A DNA stretch of 64,000 nucleotides from Rhizomys pruinosus (lineage: Eukaryota; Chordata; Mammalia; Rodentia; Spalacidae). Shown here one piece after another: positions 1-11,789 of the stretch. The stretch lies in NCBI GenBank assembly GCA_009823505.1, contig VZQC01005070.1, positions 5,673,593 to 5,737,592 on the forward strand, in the 5' to 3' direction. Below the pieces are notes generated by a model, which was given only the letters and a program-made list of their open reading frames with translations, was not told the origin of the DNA and did no database searches. Each line of letters opens with the position of its first letter. Within the stretch, counting starts at the first letter, position 1. The position numbers and the translations under genes are program-made.

Positions 1-1928
1 AAAATATTTACAGCAATAGACTCTGCCTTTGTTTTTGAAAGCAAGCAAGTAAAAATCATTAAAATCTAGTACTTCGAGAGGTCAAATGTTAAAGGATTTT
101 CATTTATTTCCTGGAGGAATTTTAGACTGTCTTGTTGATTCACCAGAAACCTTTCTTAATGCACTCTACCTAACTCCAGAGGGAGTAGGCCTGAACAGGA
201 TGAACAAGTCTAGCTCTTCTCTTGTGGATAATACTTCCTGGTCCCAGGGAAGCTGTTGGTGTTGGGGTGAGTGATGGCTTATGCTCTCTGTTCTTTGTCT
301 GGCTTTGCTTACGGAAGAGCTTTTATTGCTATTAATATTTAACATTGATGAAGGCAAGCAGTGCTCTAGGTGATGACTGTAGCAGCATCGAGCTAGTTTG
401 GGCCTCTGTCCAGCTGGATAATTTCCAAATCTACAACCAGGATATAGGATTTTGCTCTTATTTAAAAATAGAGATTATTAGAGAGGAAAGGAATTATGAA
501 GACACATTATTCTCTGACAAATTCCCGGTGACTCTCATTGTCTTTTAAAACATGTGTTAGGTTTCTAGAAAGATAATTCATATATTCCTGTGTTGACATG
601 ACTACTTGTTATGTGTACTTAAATAGTGATTTGCAGTTAGTGAGAATGAATGTTGCTAGCAAAAGCTATAAGTTTAGTGAACTGAACTATAGTTTATTTT
701 ATATGACTAATTATTTCCTGGGACAGACATTCAGAAATGACCATAATAATTTCATTTTTTATTATTAAAGTTTGCTATTTAAATTTATCAGTGTAATTTT
801 TGGGAAAACAAATGCTAAACTGAACAGTATTCTATACTCAAAGGATGCTGTGCTAGTTTTGTTTTTGCATCAAATATTCTCCTACAGGCAAACTGTATCT
901 GGCTGCTAAGACTTCAGGGGATGCTTGCTGTTCCCTTTACTTGCCCTTATCTTTGAAAAAGGATTGATTTACATCCTCCTTTTTTCCAATTGGCTCCTCT
1001 AATTGATATAGGCCTGGATGAAATAATCCATTAATAACTACAAATGTGGTTTCCAGGGAAGTGCAGCTGTGGAAAGGATTAAACTAACAAACAGAATGGA
1101 ATGTTTTTATTTATTTATAATTATTCTGAGAGAAATACATTGAATCATGAGAAAGGAATATTTCATGACAGATTCCTGATGCTTGTGAGGTTCCTTGACA
1201 TGCTTCACATTTTAGGATTTTCTGGGTAAACATTTAGGAACTCTTTAAAGTGTCGTGTATCTAAAATCTAATATTTCCAATGATTCTTTCCCTGATTTCT
1301 TGTATAGTTTTCTTTCACAGTTTGAGTTTTTAAGGAAAGTAGCTGTCCCTGGGTAACATCTATGACAGCATAACTGGCATAGATTAAAACATTTAGTTAA
1401 ACACTGCATTTTAAGATGGAAAGTTGGACTGTTCTTAAAAGAGCTCTACTTTACAAAATTTATCATCTAGCTTCAATTTAGTTTGTGTAGAGAGAATAGT
1501 TCTGGTCATAAAGAATTGCTAGTAATCACATGAAATAAACACCTTTCTCATTTAGTACTAATATTATAAATATAACAAGTTAATTATAGAATTACAATAC
1601 AGAACAGTAAAAGGCCAAAGATCAAAAGAAAAAGAGGGTACAACTTCCTCACCCCATGGAAATGTCTATATACCACTGAGTTTGTGTTGTCCAATAATTT
1701 GATATCTATTCACATTTAGTTTCACCTACATGGAATCTACTGTGTGTATACATTTTTTATAGCTATCTTACCTAATAAAAATGTACTTTGCATGTGGTTA
1801 AATATTATGTGTGGAAGTATTTGCACACTGCTGTATTTAAGAGGGACTTTATTTAACCAATTTTCTACTACTTGACATTTATAATTTTAATTGTTCTTTC
1901 TTCTAAATAATTTAGTGACAAACATCTT
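1..1928. other. Unique AT-rich intergenic sequence, no gene
   Basis: No repeat family I recognise and no open frame above about 67 codons with family resemblance. The frames near 86-548 overlap on both strands and show no coding pattern. Nothing resembling exons or a CpG island. A motif-dense part (880-1100) is listed separately. Confidence 0.6.
880..1100. other. Candidate conserved non-coding element
   Basis: This unique block is less AT-biased than its flanks and holds several recognisable factor-type motifs: a TCF/LEF-like ATCTTTGA, TAATTG and ATTAAT homeodomain cores, a Runx-type TGTGGTTT and a CAGCTG E-box. Motif clustering is seen; conservation and enhancer function are inference, since no alignment could be run. 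Confidence 0.3.
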
Positions 1929-1941
1929 TGTAGTCAGATCT

Positions 1942-2177
1942 TTTTTTTTTTTTATTTCTGAATGTGTATGAATGTACTGTCTGCATGCAAGTCTGTGCAC
2001 CCGTGTCGTGCAACGCCGCGGAGGCCAGAAGAGGGTCTCGGAATCCCCTGGAGCTGGAGCCCTCCTGGAACCGGAGCTTCAGACGGCTCTCGGCCGCCAT
2101 GCGGGTGCTGGGGATCGAACCAGGGTCCTCTGCAAGAGCGGTCGGCGCTCTTAACCGCTAGGCCATCTCTCCAGCCC
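1942..2177 (-). mobile_element. B2/B3-like tRNA-derived SINE, young
   Basis: Read on the minus strand it starts with the canonical GGGCTGGAGAGATGG head and ends in an A-rich tail (poly-T at 1941-1953 on plus). Flanked by a 13-bp target duplication with one mismatch (1929-1941 TGTAGTCAGATCT; 2178-2190 TGTAGACAGATCT). It retains many CpGs, which argues for a recent insertion. Open frames across it are SINE shadows. Confidence 0.92.
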
Positions 2178-2190
2178 TGTAGACAGATCT

Positions 2191-3593
2191 TTATGCATAC
2201 ACTTCACTATTAAAACATTTTAATAAGTAAATAAAATATGTCTTTCACTGTCAGTAATAAATCAGAACTCCATTAAAATGTGAATCTAAAATAATTACTG
2301 CATTTTTATTTTTGGAAAAACAACACATAGTTATAAACCAGAAAAATGTTTACCTCAAAAAAGGAAAATCAACAGAACACACTGAAAGATTTAATTTTGT
2401 AAATTAATTTCCTCAGTACAGTCTCCTGGTTGCCAACATCTGTTTTACATTAATAGCATATGTATTTTGCCTTTCAGCAAACATTAAGCTGTTACCTGTC
2501 AAGGGTCAGGTGCTGTTCTAGGAACATGCTGATGAAAATCATGTTTCTTTGCTTACTATTCCCTGTTCCATAGATTGATTTGCTTAGAAATTGTGGTAAA
2601 CTTTCCAAAGCAGAGCAGTAGTCCCAACAATTACACATAATAAAATGACTACGGGGAAAGAATCGTAGACAAATGATAATGAAATCATTTCTGAAGCACT
2701 GCCAACCCCACATTTGCTATAATGATTTAGATAATGTAATAATATCTTTATTATCTTCAGTTTGATTGTCACTATGCAAGATGCTAATATCTTCGTAAAA
2801 CTTACTACTTAACACCCTAATTTAAATATCAGTAAACGCACTGTGATGCATATTGGGATTCTCTCTAAGGAAGCAATAAAAGATTATGAATGGAGATTTG
2901 AAATGCCCAGAGTTATGGAGCACAATAAAGAACATAATTTACTATTATTCAAATACCAAATGATGGGGCTGGAGAGATGGATGTATGGTTCAGAACACTG
3001 TCTTTTCTTCCAGAGGACCTAGATTCAGTGCCAGCTGAACATGGAGGCTGACAGCTTTAACTCCAGTTCCAGAGGATCTGACCCAATTCAATCTTCTGGT
3101 CTCTGTGGGAATTCCATGATATGGGTGCATTTGCCTCCATGCAGACAAAACATTCATGCACCTAAAATAAAGATTAATTACTTTTTAAAAATATACTAAA
3201 TGTTGACTGATAACACTCTGAAATATCACCCAAGTTATACATCTCAGTAGCCTTATCATTTTATTTTATATTTCCTTATAGATATTTCTTCAAAAAATAA
3301 TTTATGAGATTTTTTTTCCTATCACTAGATAAAATAAATCAGTTTACCCACAGTCTATTTCCCTAAAGAACAAAGGAAATCTTACCAAATTGTTGATTGT
3401 CTTTAAAAATATTAAGACATTAAATGTAGAACTAAAAATGTTTTTACATATTTAAAATTCTCTCTGTTCACAACCAAGTAGGCAATGTTTTTGGCTTGTT
3501 ATAATAAAAGGTAAAATTAACATAATCATAAAGTTTTATTCTATGCTCACTAGTCATTAGCTGTTGTCTAGGTGCTGGAATGAATAGAATTTT
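2191..3593. other. Unique sequence around one SINE, no gene
   Basis: Apart from the SINE at 2963-3192 I see nothing that can be supported: AT-rich sequence with no coding signal. Confidence 0.5.
2963..3192 (+). mobile_element. Old B2/B3-like SINE
   Basis: GGGGCTGGAGAGATGG head, CCAGAGGACC in the B-box area, ending in AATAAAGATTAATTA. Direct repeats ATACCAAATG (2953-2962) and ATACTAAATG (3193-3202) look like a 10-bp target duplication with one change. More diverged than the young family. Confidence 0.85.
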
Positions 3594-3990
3594 ATAGCCC
3601 AAATGCCCCTCAACTGACGAGTGGATAGAGAAAATGTGGTACATGTACACAATGGAATTCTATGCAGCAGTAAAGAAAGACAACATCATGAATTTTGCAG
3701 GTAAATGGATGGAGCTTGAAGACATCATGTTAAGTGAAGTAACACAGTCTCGGAAAAACAAACGACAAATGGTATCTCTCATATGTGGATGCTAGTACCA
3801 ATAACCTAGTTATAAATATTTCTGGTGGAGAGGGATGCATATTAAAAGAACAACAACAGAAAGATTGCATCAGAAGGCTGACTGAAATGGTGACTCGGGA
3901 AGGGTGGGAGGGGTGGGAGAGGGACACGGATGTATATTCGATTGGTGCATGTTTAATTGATGTGAGTTCAGCAAGTATCCAGTTTTGCCC
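3594..3990 (+). mobile_element. L1 3' end fragment (ORF2 C-terminus plus 3' UTR start)
   Basis: 5'-truncated L1. The sequence encodes the last ORF2 residues and stops at the TAG at 3793-3795, then enters 3' UTR with the usual run of AACAACAACAG and a purine- and G-rich segment near 3895-3925. The right end is not sharp. Confidence 0.8.
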
Positions 3991-5527
3991 AGACTCTGTC
4001 TACAGGATACATGGTGTTTTAGGACTTAGTAAAAGTAAATATGTGCATATTGGACAACATTGGTTTGAAGGCTGATAAAAATGGTAATGCATCTGAGTTA
4101 ATTGGTGGTATAAATTGCTCTTGTCCACATTAGCTTTAACTAAGAACTGTATAACAATTACTTTGGGATTGGTATAAACAAATGTTCTCTATAATTTTGC
4201 TGTCATATAGTATCACCTGGTAGCAATCTCTTTCACCTATGGGATGATTTAACTCAAAAATAAACTTTGTTTCCCAAATTAATCACATACAGTAACCCAA
4301 AACAGCATGGGTGAACTTGATGAAATCTATGCCTTGATTCCACCCTATAGGTATGTATAAAACAAATGCTTTTTTGAGACTCATGGGTCAAAAATAAAAA
4401 CCTTAAATAAAAAAGGGGGATATAGATAGATATGAAAACTTTTTGTCAAAAAACCTTGCAACCCAAATCTTAAAACTAACTATGGGAAAGGATTTGTATG
4501 TTCCAACAGGCCAGAGTATCACCAACTTAATGGCTGAGAAAGAAAATGCAGCTTTGCAGTGAGTAGGATGTACCAGAAAGTGCCAGCAGAAGGATTGACT
4601 CCTCTAGGCATTGAAGGGAAGAAATGCCTCAGATTGCTGCAGACATCAGGCCTCTCTGTGGATCCTACTAGTAACAACTATTTTTAATGATTCCTAACGA
4701 AGCTTACCTTCTAGGTGCCACAAAGGTTTTAATACAAGAGACTTTCTTAACTCCCTCCCATAGAATAAGGAGAAATAAGATGATGATGAGGTCGTTCTCC
4801 AACTGTAGATTGGAGCCAGCTGTTATAGAAGTATTCTCTTGTAAAATCAGTAAAACTGCCTTCTTTAATTGACTAATGGACATAGAAACTGTGAAAAGGA
4901 TTATTTTCTATTCAGAACCAAATATAATGCTAAAGTCTCCTTAAGCTATGCACTTAAACAAAATATATCAATACAGGAGCTCTGACATCAAAAATGGATT
5001 ATTCTACCAAGGAGATGTTGGCCAGGGGATCCAAGCCCCCACAAATAGTAAAGGCTCCTTGCCTCCAAACTGGGATATCTGCAGGAAGAGAGGCGATAAG
5101 GCCCTGCTGTTGAAGACCTGATATAAACATGGGAAAGATGTATGGAGACCGCACTTGCAAGTATACAGATGGTCTCTAGGATGCCAGAGAGTGTTACCAA
5201 AGACCACTAAACCAATAAAGCAAATATAGGTCTCCTTGAGTCAAGCAAGACTCCTCCGTCAGCACCAGCTACACCTCATCTGCCTGGAAATACTGTGCAG
5301 CAGTGGCAGCCATATGTCTGTATATCCCAAATCTAATTGGCTATTAGCTCTCTCCTTGGAGGAATAACCCACGGCTGATGCCACAAGCTTACATCCTCTA
5401 ATGGTTAGGAGATGTTATAAACCACACGAAGACCCTGCCATAGTTAACAGAAGAAAATGTAAATCATGAATTAACATACCATCCAAACATCTGTGTCTAT
5501 ACCAAAGTAACCTACCATAACAATTAG

Positions 5528-5656
5528 TACTGTTTAAATACCTATATATCTAATTGTGTGTGCTTCATTAGTAGGATTGAAAGGCTATATATTATACTGT
5601 TTAATACCTAAATATCTAATTGCATGTGCTTCATTAGTAGGATCGAAAGGTTATGC
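5528..5656. repeat. Imperfect 67-bp tandem duplication
   Basis: TACTGTTTAAATACC at 5528 recurs as TACTGTTTAATACC at 5595, and both copies run on through CTTCATTAGTAGGAT. Several substitutions separate the copies, so it is not recent. Confidence 0.85.
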
Positions 5657-6084
5657 CTGGACAAGCTGGCAGCCCATGAAAGAAAACAGCCAGAACTGAC
5701 TAGAGACCAAGACATCAGCTCCAGAGAAAGTAGAGTGTTTTGCTTCTCATCCACCTGTGCCCCTTTTCTAAGCCTAGGGAACAATCTGCGGAAGAGGGGG
5801 CGTGGTAGAATGTAAGGGCTTTGATTGGGGTTAATGGTGAAACTACAACAATATAGACTGGACACTCATTTGATCAACTTGATTGAACATACAAGCCCCC
5901 CCCTGCTGGATGGTGGGACCCATGATCTGTGTGGGTTTGGGCACAACTGCTTGCAAATTGGTTTTACATGAAGGATGCTTGTACTCACAAATTATCACTT
6001 ATTGTTAAAAAAAATGAAAACAAAACAAAACAAAAAAGCAGAGAAAGATGCAGAAAACTTACGGCAGAATGCATGATCTGGGAT

Positions 6085-6116
6085 GGGTAAGGGTGGGGTG
6101 GGGGGAAGGGAAGGGG
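6085..6116 (+). other. G-quadruplex-prone tract in L1 3' UTR
   Basis: Six runs of three or more G separated by loops of 1-3 bases. G-rich polypurine tracts are a known feature of mammalian L1 3' UTRs. Folding itself is inference. Confidence 0.6.
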
Positions 6117-6189
6117 ATATATGCCTGAACTGAATTGGAAAAAGATGTATGAAATACACAAAGCATCAATTAAAAAAAAACCTAATTTC

Positions 6190-7415
6190 TCTTAAAAATA
6201 TTTAAAAGTAACATGTGTAAAGTATAACAAATAAAACAATCTTTATGAGTAACTCTAAAAAAAAAAAAAAGAATTTTAAAGCATTTAAGGCCTAGATTCC
6301 ACCATAGGATCTTACAAGCTAATTTCAGAGAAATGAGTTGAAGAGAACAAAGATGACTTAGAGAATGTAGTTTAATGAAGTCTCAAATACTGTAAATGAT
6401 ACATATAACAAAACCAAGAAAGGAGCAGTCTTATTAATACAACTAACATATTCATATAAGAAAATCATGAGTTTCAAGAATATAATATTGAATGGAAGTT
6501 CAAAAAGTCAAGACTTTAAAGATTTCAAGGAAAATATTTGTATAATGGCTTAAGTACAAAAGAACTTTAAACATTGAATCTTAATGTTATCACAAAAAGA
6601 ACTTATTGAAGAAGGCTTTATTGGATTTAGTGTACTATTTGGAGAATATTGGATAATTCTGTCAATGCTATGGGAAATGAATTATGCACAGGACCAGTGA
6701 TCTGCAGTGAGGGGTATGATGTGGCTGATCAGATGTGAATCTGGTAGAGTGGAGCATTAGAACAGGATAAATGACTTCATATTGGACCTTTAGTAAACTG
6801 ACAAGTGTGAGGATAATTGATAGAGGTAGCACCATGTGAGGAGAAAAAGGTAAGTATTCTTTTTAAGAGATGATTTTGAAATGATGAGTTTTAGAAATTC
6901 AAACTACCCAAAAGATGAACATGATGATGAATATGAGATATACATTCTGATTATGAGCTTCTGAGAATATATGAATAAAATAAGTTAGCGTCATTATTCA
7001 AGGTCACTTGTGAATACTAGTGGATTTCCACCTTTAAATACCAAAATTTTAGCTACTGAAATACTTGGAAAATTAAATAGCTGAACAGATTTTACCAGTG
7101 CTCATGTATTGAAAAAAATATTGTGGAGGAGATTCTTACGGTGGACATCCTGGAGCTCTCTGTAGGAATATGTGAGGAAAACTACACACAACAAAGATTC
7201 ATAAATAATTTCAATGTATGTTAGCAAAAGAAGAAGAAATATACAGCAGAAGAAACAAGGAAAGAATGGGCTAGGAAGTAGAATGTAGTGTGAACTATAG
7301 TTGAACACAAGTTGAGGAGAGGCAGTTTCATCAAGCAGTTGGTCTCATCCCAAGATAAGATTTGAAATTCGTGTAAAATGATTGTAGTAGACATGAAATG
7401 TTAAAAAACATGGAT
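6190..7415. other. Unique AT-rich sequence, no gene
   Basis: No repeat or coding pattern recognised. Contains only short A-runs (near 6256) and chance frames. Confidence 0.45.
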
Positions 7416-7533
7416 TCTATTAGCTTCAGAAATGATAGAAAATAAGAAATTAAAGTGGCAGTTTACAAAATTAATCTATTAGCTTCAGGAATTATGGAAA
7501 ATAAGAAATTAAAGTGGCAGTTTACAAAATTAA
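7416..7533. repeat. 59-bp tandem duplication at L1 5' boundary
   Basis: TCTATTAGCTTCAG starts at 7416 and again at 7475; the copies differ at a few positions. The second copy runs directly into L1 ORF2 coding sequence, so the duplication includes the first L1 bases (the part encoding VYKIN-like residues). Confidence 0.85.
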
Positions 7534-9950
7534 TCTAGAAAAATCAGTAGCATTTCTTTATGCCAACAACAAGCAATTAGTGAAGGAATACAGGGAGGCC
7601 TTCCCATCCACAATAGCCTCAAAAAAATACAATATTTCGGAACAAACCTGGCCAAGGACGCTAAACATCTCTTCAATGAAAATTGTAAATCCTTGAAGAA
7701 GGAGATTGAATTAAGACATCAGAAAATTGGAAAGGCCTCCCATGCTCACGGTTTAGAAGAATTAATATAGTAAAAATGACCATCCTACCCAAAGTAATAT
7801 ATAGATTCAGTGCAATCCCAATTAAAATCCCCATGACTTTCTTCACAGAATTAGAAAAATTCCTAAAATTCATATGGAAAAACAAAAGACCCCCAGGTAG
7901 CCAAAGCAACCCTGAGCACAAAAAGCAATGCAGGGGGAATTAGTATACCAAACTTCAAAATATATCACAGGGCTATAGTCATAAAAACAGCCTGGTACTG
8001 GTACAAAAACAGACCCATAGATCAATGCAACAAAACTGAAGATCCAAACTTGAGCACATGCAATGTCAGCCACCTCATATTTGATAAAGGGGCCAAAAGA
8101 CTCAATGGAAGAAAGACATCTTCAGCAAATGGTATTGGCAAAACTGGATCACTTGCAGAAGAATAAAATGAAACCCCTACCTCTTGCCCTGTACAAAAAT
8201 TAAACTCCAAAATGATCAAAGACCTCAATGTGAAACCTGAAACTCTGAAAATGATAGAAGAAAACGTTGGTAGTAACCTACAAGATATAGGGGTAGGAAA
8301 AGACTTTTTAATAATCAGACAGCAGTTGCACAGGAAATAAGATCACCAATCAACAAGTGGGACTTCATTATACTCAAAAGCTTCTTCTGTGCAATGAAAG
8401 AAACAATCAAGGAAGTGAAGAGAAACCCCACAGAGTGGGAGCAAACCTTCACCAGTGACACATCAGACAGAGGTTTAACATACAGATTATATAAATTACT
8501 CAAAAAAAAAAAAAAAAAAAAAAGGAGCAAGATAACAAATGACCCAATTAAAAGATGTAGTAAAGAGGTGAACTGAGACTTGGCAAATGGAGAAGTAAAA
8601 ATGTTAGAGAAAACTCTTAAAAAGTGTTCAACACCTTGCCAGGCATGGTGGTGCACGCCTTTAATCCTAGCACTTGGGAGGCAGAGGCAGGGGGATCTTT
8701 GTGAGTTCAAGGCCAGCCTGGTCTACAGAGTGAGTTCCAGGACAGCAGGGGCCTTTCTCGAAAAAGACCAAAAAAAAAAAAAAAAAGTGTTCAACATTTC
8801 TAGTAATTAAGGAAATGAAAATTAAAACCACCTTAAGATTTCATCTTACCCTGGTAAGACTGGTGAGGATCAAGAAAACAAATGATATGCTGGAGAGGTT
8901 GTGGGGAAAGAGGAACACTCATTCACTGCTAGTGGGAATGCAAACTCGTGGAACCCCTATGGAAAGCAGTGTAGAAAATTCTTAAAAGGCTCAATACAAA
9001 CCTCCCACTTGACGCAGTCATATCACTTCTGGGCACATATTTAGAAGATTCATCATATTGCGGAGATACGTGCATAGCTATGTTTAGTGCAGCTCTCTTC
9101 ACAATAGCAAATAGCTGGAAGCAACCCAAGTGCTACTCAACAGATGAGTGTATAAAGAAAATGTGGTATAGCTACACACAGGAGTTTTATGTAACAGTAA
9201 AGAAAGATGATGTCATAAAATTAATGGATGGAACTAGAAGACTTTGTGCTAAATGAAGTTATCACAGTCCTAGAAAAACAAATGACGTATCCTAGCACCA
9301 AATTCTTATATGTAAGTCAAACCTGATCCTACTATAGATATAACTTGTTTATGTCTCAATTTTCCCAAGTTCTAAGATTTATGACAAAGAATCAATCCCT
9401 TCTTTGAAAGTACATTAAAACACATTAACTTGCTATATAACATGGGAATGTAAAGCTATATTTCTTTGTGCCTGCATGAAAAATTACTTTTAAAATGTGA
9501 AACCCAAACATGATTTGGAATTAATCCATAGCTTATTATTTTCAGACTCTGTCATTTTGGTATATATGTCGAATGTGTATATGCATATTTTGGAGTAATA
9601 TAAAAGTTAAGGGAATACCAACAAAAAAAAAAGAAATGAAAAGAAGTATAATAATTAAACTGAACTGTTATAGTCCTCAAACTAAAAATATGTAATTATT
9701 TGTATATTAAGATATATTATAATTATATCTTACAACGTAAAATTGAAATTCTAAAAAAAAAATAAATGGACTCAATGGATGAACACATACTGAGGGACAT
9801 TTGAAGACATAAACCTGACTCAATATGTGACAGAATGCATGAAACCTGGTGGGCTGGGGGGTACAAGAAGGTGCAGATAGGGGAGAGGGTCTAAATACAA
9901 TCAAGATGTATTGCATGAAATGCAAAAAAATTCAATAAAAATTTTAAAAT
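7440..9950 (+). mobile_element. 5'-truncated L1 with broken ORF2 end and 3' UTR
   Basis: The translation starts within the ORF2 region just after the reverse-transcriptase core (YKINLEKSVAFLYANNKQL at 7520-7576) and continues, with frameshifts and stops, to the ORF2 C-terminus near 9270. A diverged 3' UTR follows, with a G-rich tract near 9850-9890 and AATAAAAATTTTAAAATAAAA near 9940. An A-run at 8503-8523 and a B1 (8638-8784) interrupt it. No frame is functional. Antisense frames here are L1 shadows. Confidence 0.88.
8638..8784 (+). mobile_element. B1 SINE inserted in L1
   Basis: GCCAGGCATGGTGG head, TTTAATCCTAGCACTTGGGAGG body, A-rich tail. The flanking repeat AAGTGTTCAACA (8622-8633 and 8785-8796) is host L1 sequence duplicated on insertion, so B1 is younger than the L1. 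Confidence 0.95.
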
Positions 9951-10894
9951 AAAATATCAACAAAGAGATCATAAATATAGATATTATATGTGTAATATAT
10001 TCTTTAGTATTACTTTAACATTTATTGACAACAATGGATCATGCATAATTGAAGTCATGAAAAATAACAGTGGAATCAATAGTGAAGCACAGGATTGTCC
10101 AGCAGTCTTTAAGTACTATATTTCCAGTTGCATTGTAATCCTTACAACATTATTAATAGGTTGAGAGCTCTGTTGTCTTATGAAATAGAACCTCTTATTC
10201 TTGACTTTAGCTTTAATCTTTGTTGTCCTCAACTATTCTTTAGCTACTTTTTGGACTCTTATCTTTCTGGAACCATAAGACTAATAAATTCTTCTTTATA
10301 TAAGTTGCCTTGGTCACAGTGTTTTATCACAGCAAGAAAAAAACACTAATACACTTACATAAAACAAAAAGTATTAGAGGAGCTGGAAAATGCAATAGTG
10401 TATATCTCAAGTTGTCATTTTAGTGGTAACTCTATCTGATTTTGGAAATGCACTTGTTCATTATTTGTAGAAGTAAACTTTCTTATTAACAAAAGAAAAT
10501 TAAGATTAAAGCTATTTGGCTATTCTTTCAAGAACTTATTCTTTAAAATTGCATCTGTATTTGACTAATGAATTTAGGTTGGGCATAAAATCATTTATTA
10601 AGCACATGAAAGAGAACTGTCAGTGATGACCATTTTGTAGGATCTGGGACATTTAAACTATCAAATTTTTCTTCTATCAATGCTATTAGTCATTCTTTAA
10701 AAGTCCATCCAACAAGCAACACAAAAATATCATTTATTAAGTCCTACTTAGCAACACAAAAATATCATTTATTAAGTCCTACTTCTTCTAAGTCCCTGTG
10801 CTGTAGAAAATATCAAATAAGAACTATCTGCCGATTGGCAGGAAAGTGACATGAAAAATATTAGAGGGAAAACGTAAAAATAATTATATTTTCT
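9951..10894. other. Unique sequence, no gene
   Basis: No repeat family or coding pattern recognised apart from the short duplication at 10715. Confidence 0.45.
10715..10784. repeat. Perfect 35-bp tandem duplication
   Basis: Two identical 35-bp units, each starting AGCAACACAAAAATATC, abut exactly (10715-10749 and 10750-10784). Identity in otherwise neutral DNA suggests a recent event, possibly a polymorphism. Confidence 0.95.
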
Positions 10895-11036
10895 TTTGGC
10901 ACAGGGTCTGTCATTATAAAGTCCTGGCAGACCTGGAACTCACTCTGTAGACCAAGCTGGCCTCAAACTCACAGAGATCCTCCTGCCTTTCCCTACTGAC
11001 TGCAGGAATTAAAAGCGTGCACCACTCTGCTTAGCC
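10895..11036 (-). mobile_element. Old, diverged B1 SINE
   Basis: Minus-strand B1 body is recognisable (plus-strand CTGGAACTCACTCTGTAGACC and GGCCTCAAACTCACAGAGATCC) but the rest has drifted, with a degraded head and tail. Confidence 0.8.
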
Positions 11037-11464
11037 TTAATCACATATTTCGAAAGCATAATATAAACGCATTTTCCTCACAACAACTTCTGATAAAACT
11101 AAGGAAATGTGCTCATTACATTCTATGAATAAACACATTTTTACTTTGAACAATTTAATAATTGGCACTCATGATTAAACTCCGCTATTCAGATGATGTG
11201 CTGAAAGTTAAATTATTTGACTTTCAGTAATGTTCAGATATTTTATCTTGTTTTTATGAATCAGTGGAATACTAGAGCTAAGAACAGACATAACCATACA
11301 TAAACCACACATGGTATGTTTTGGTCAAGAAAAAAAGAAGTGCTTCAAAATTAACTTTACTAATCCTTACCAATCTGTTTACCAAAATTTCTTTTTACAT
11401 TTCAAGTGTTACTTTGATGTATATATAGGCCTCTTATTTATTGGACCATCTTTCTTAGTGGGCT
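11037..11464. other. Unique sequence, no gene
   Basis: Nothing recognised. The 65-codon frame at 11311 has no family resemblance. Confidence 0.4.
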
Positions 11465-11768
11465 TTTTTTTCAAGAAATTAGAATATATATATACGTATA
11501 TATTCTAATATATATTAGAATAATATATATTAGATATATATTATATATAGAATATATATACTATATATAGAATAATATATATTCTAATATATAAAATAAT
11601 ATATTAGAATATATATATATGCATCCTTTGATGAAAGGACTCTTCAAACATATATATATATATAATATATACGTATATATATGTATATGTATATATATTC
11701 TAATATTAGAATATATATGTATGTATATATACATATATATTTTTTTGAAGAGTCTTTTCATCAAAGGA
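11465..11768. repeat. TA-rich block with 25-bp inverted repeat
   Basis: Dense TATA/ATAT sequence. 11624-11648 (TCCTTTGATGAAAGGACTCT...) is repeated as reverse complement at 11744-11768 with one mismatch, enclosing 95 bp that are themselves TA-palindromic. The whole could extrude as a cruciform or long hairpin. Confidence 0.85.
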
Positions 11769-11789
11769 CTCTTTGATGACCTTTACCGT

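Larger units (their letters stand above)
4280..6190 (+). mobile_element. Rodent L1-tailed dispersed repeat (Lx-type, tentative), long copy
   Basis: The stretch carries the same ordered blocks as the copies near 27, 44, 50 and 59 kb in this window: a segment ending in GGAAGAGGGGGCG and AGAATGTAAGGGCT (about 5785-5820), then ACTACAACAATATAGACTGG, then an L1-like 3' UTR with a G-rich tract and an A-rich end near 6170. I recognise the type from rodent genomes as an L1-related 3' module but cannot fix the subfamily. It contains the 67-bp duplication at 5528. The left boundary is uncertain. Confidence 0.55.

Noticed and set aside
1962..2213. Overlapping frames of 60-85 codons that recur at 13200, 14185, 15304 and 58197
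   Set aside because: They are the same young SINE read in different frames; no protein family, and they occur in every copy.
8315..8710. 131-codon minus-strand frame
   Set aside because: Antisense of broken L1 ORF2 plus a B1; the run of F residues is the poly-A tract.
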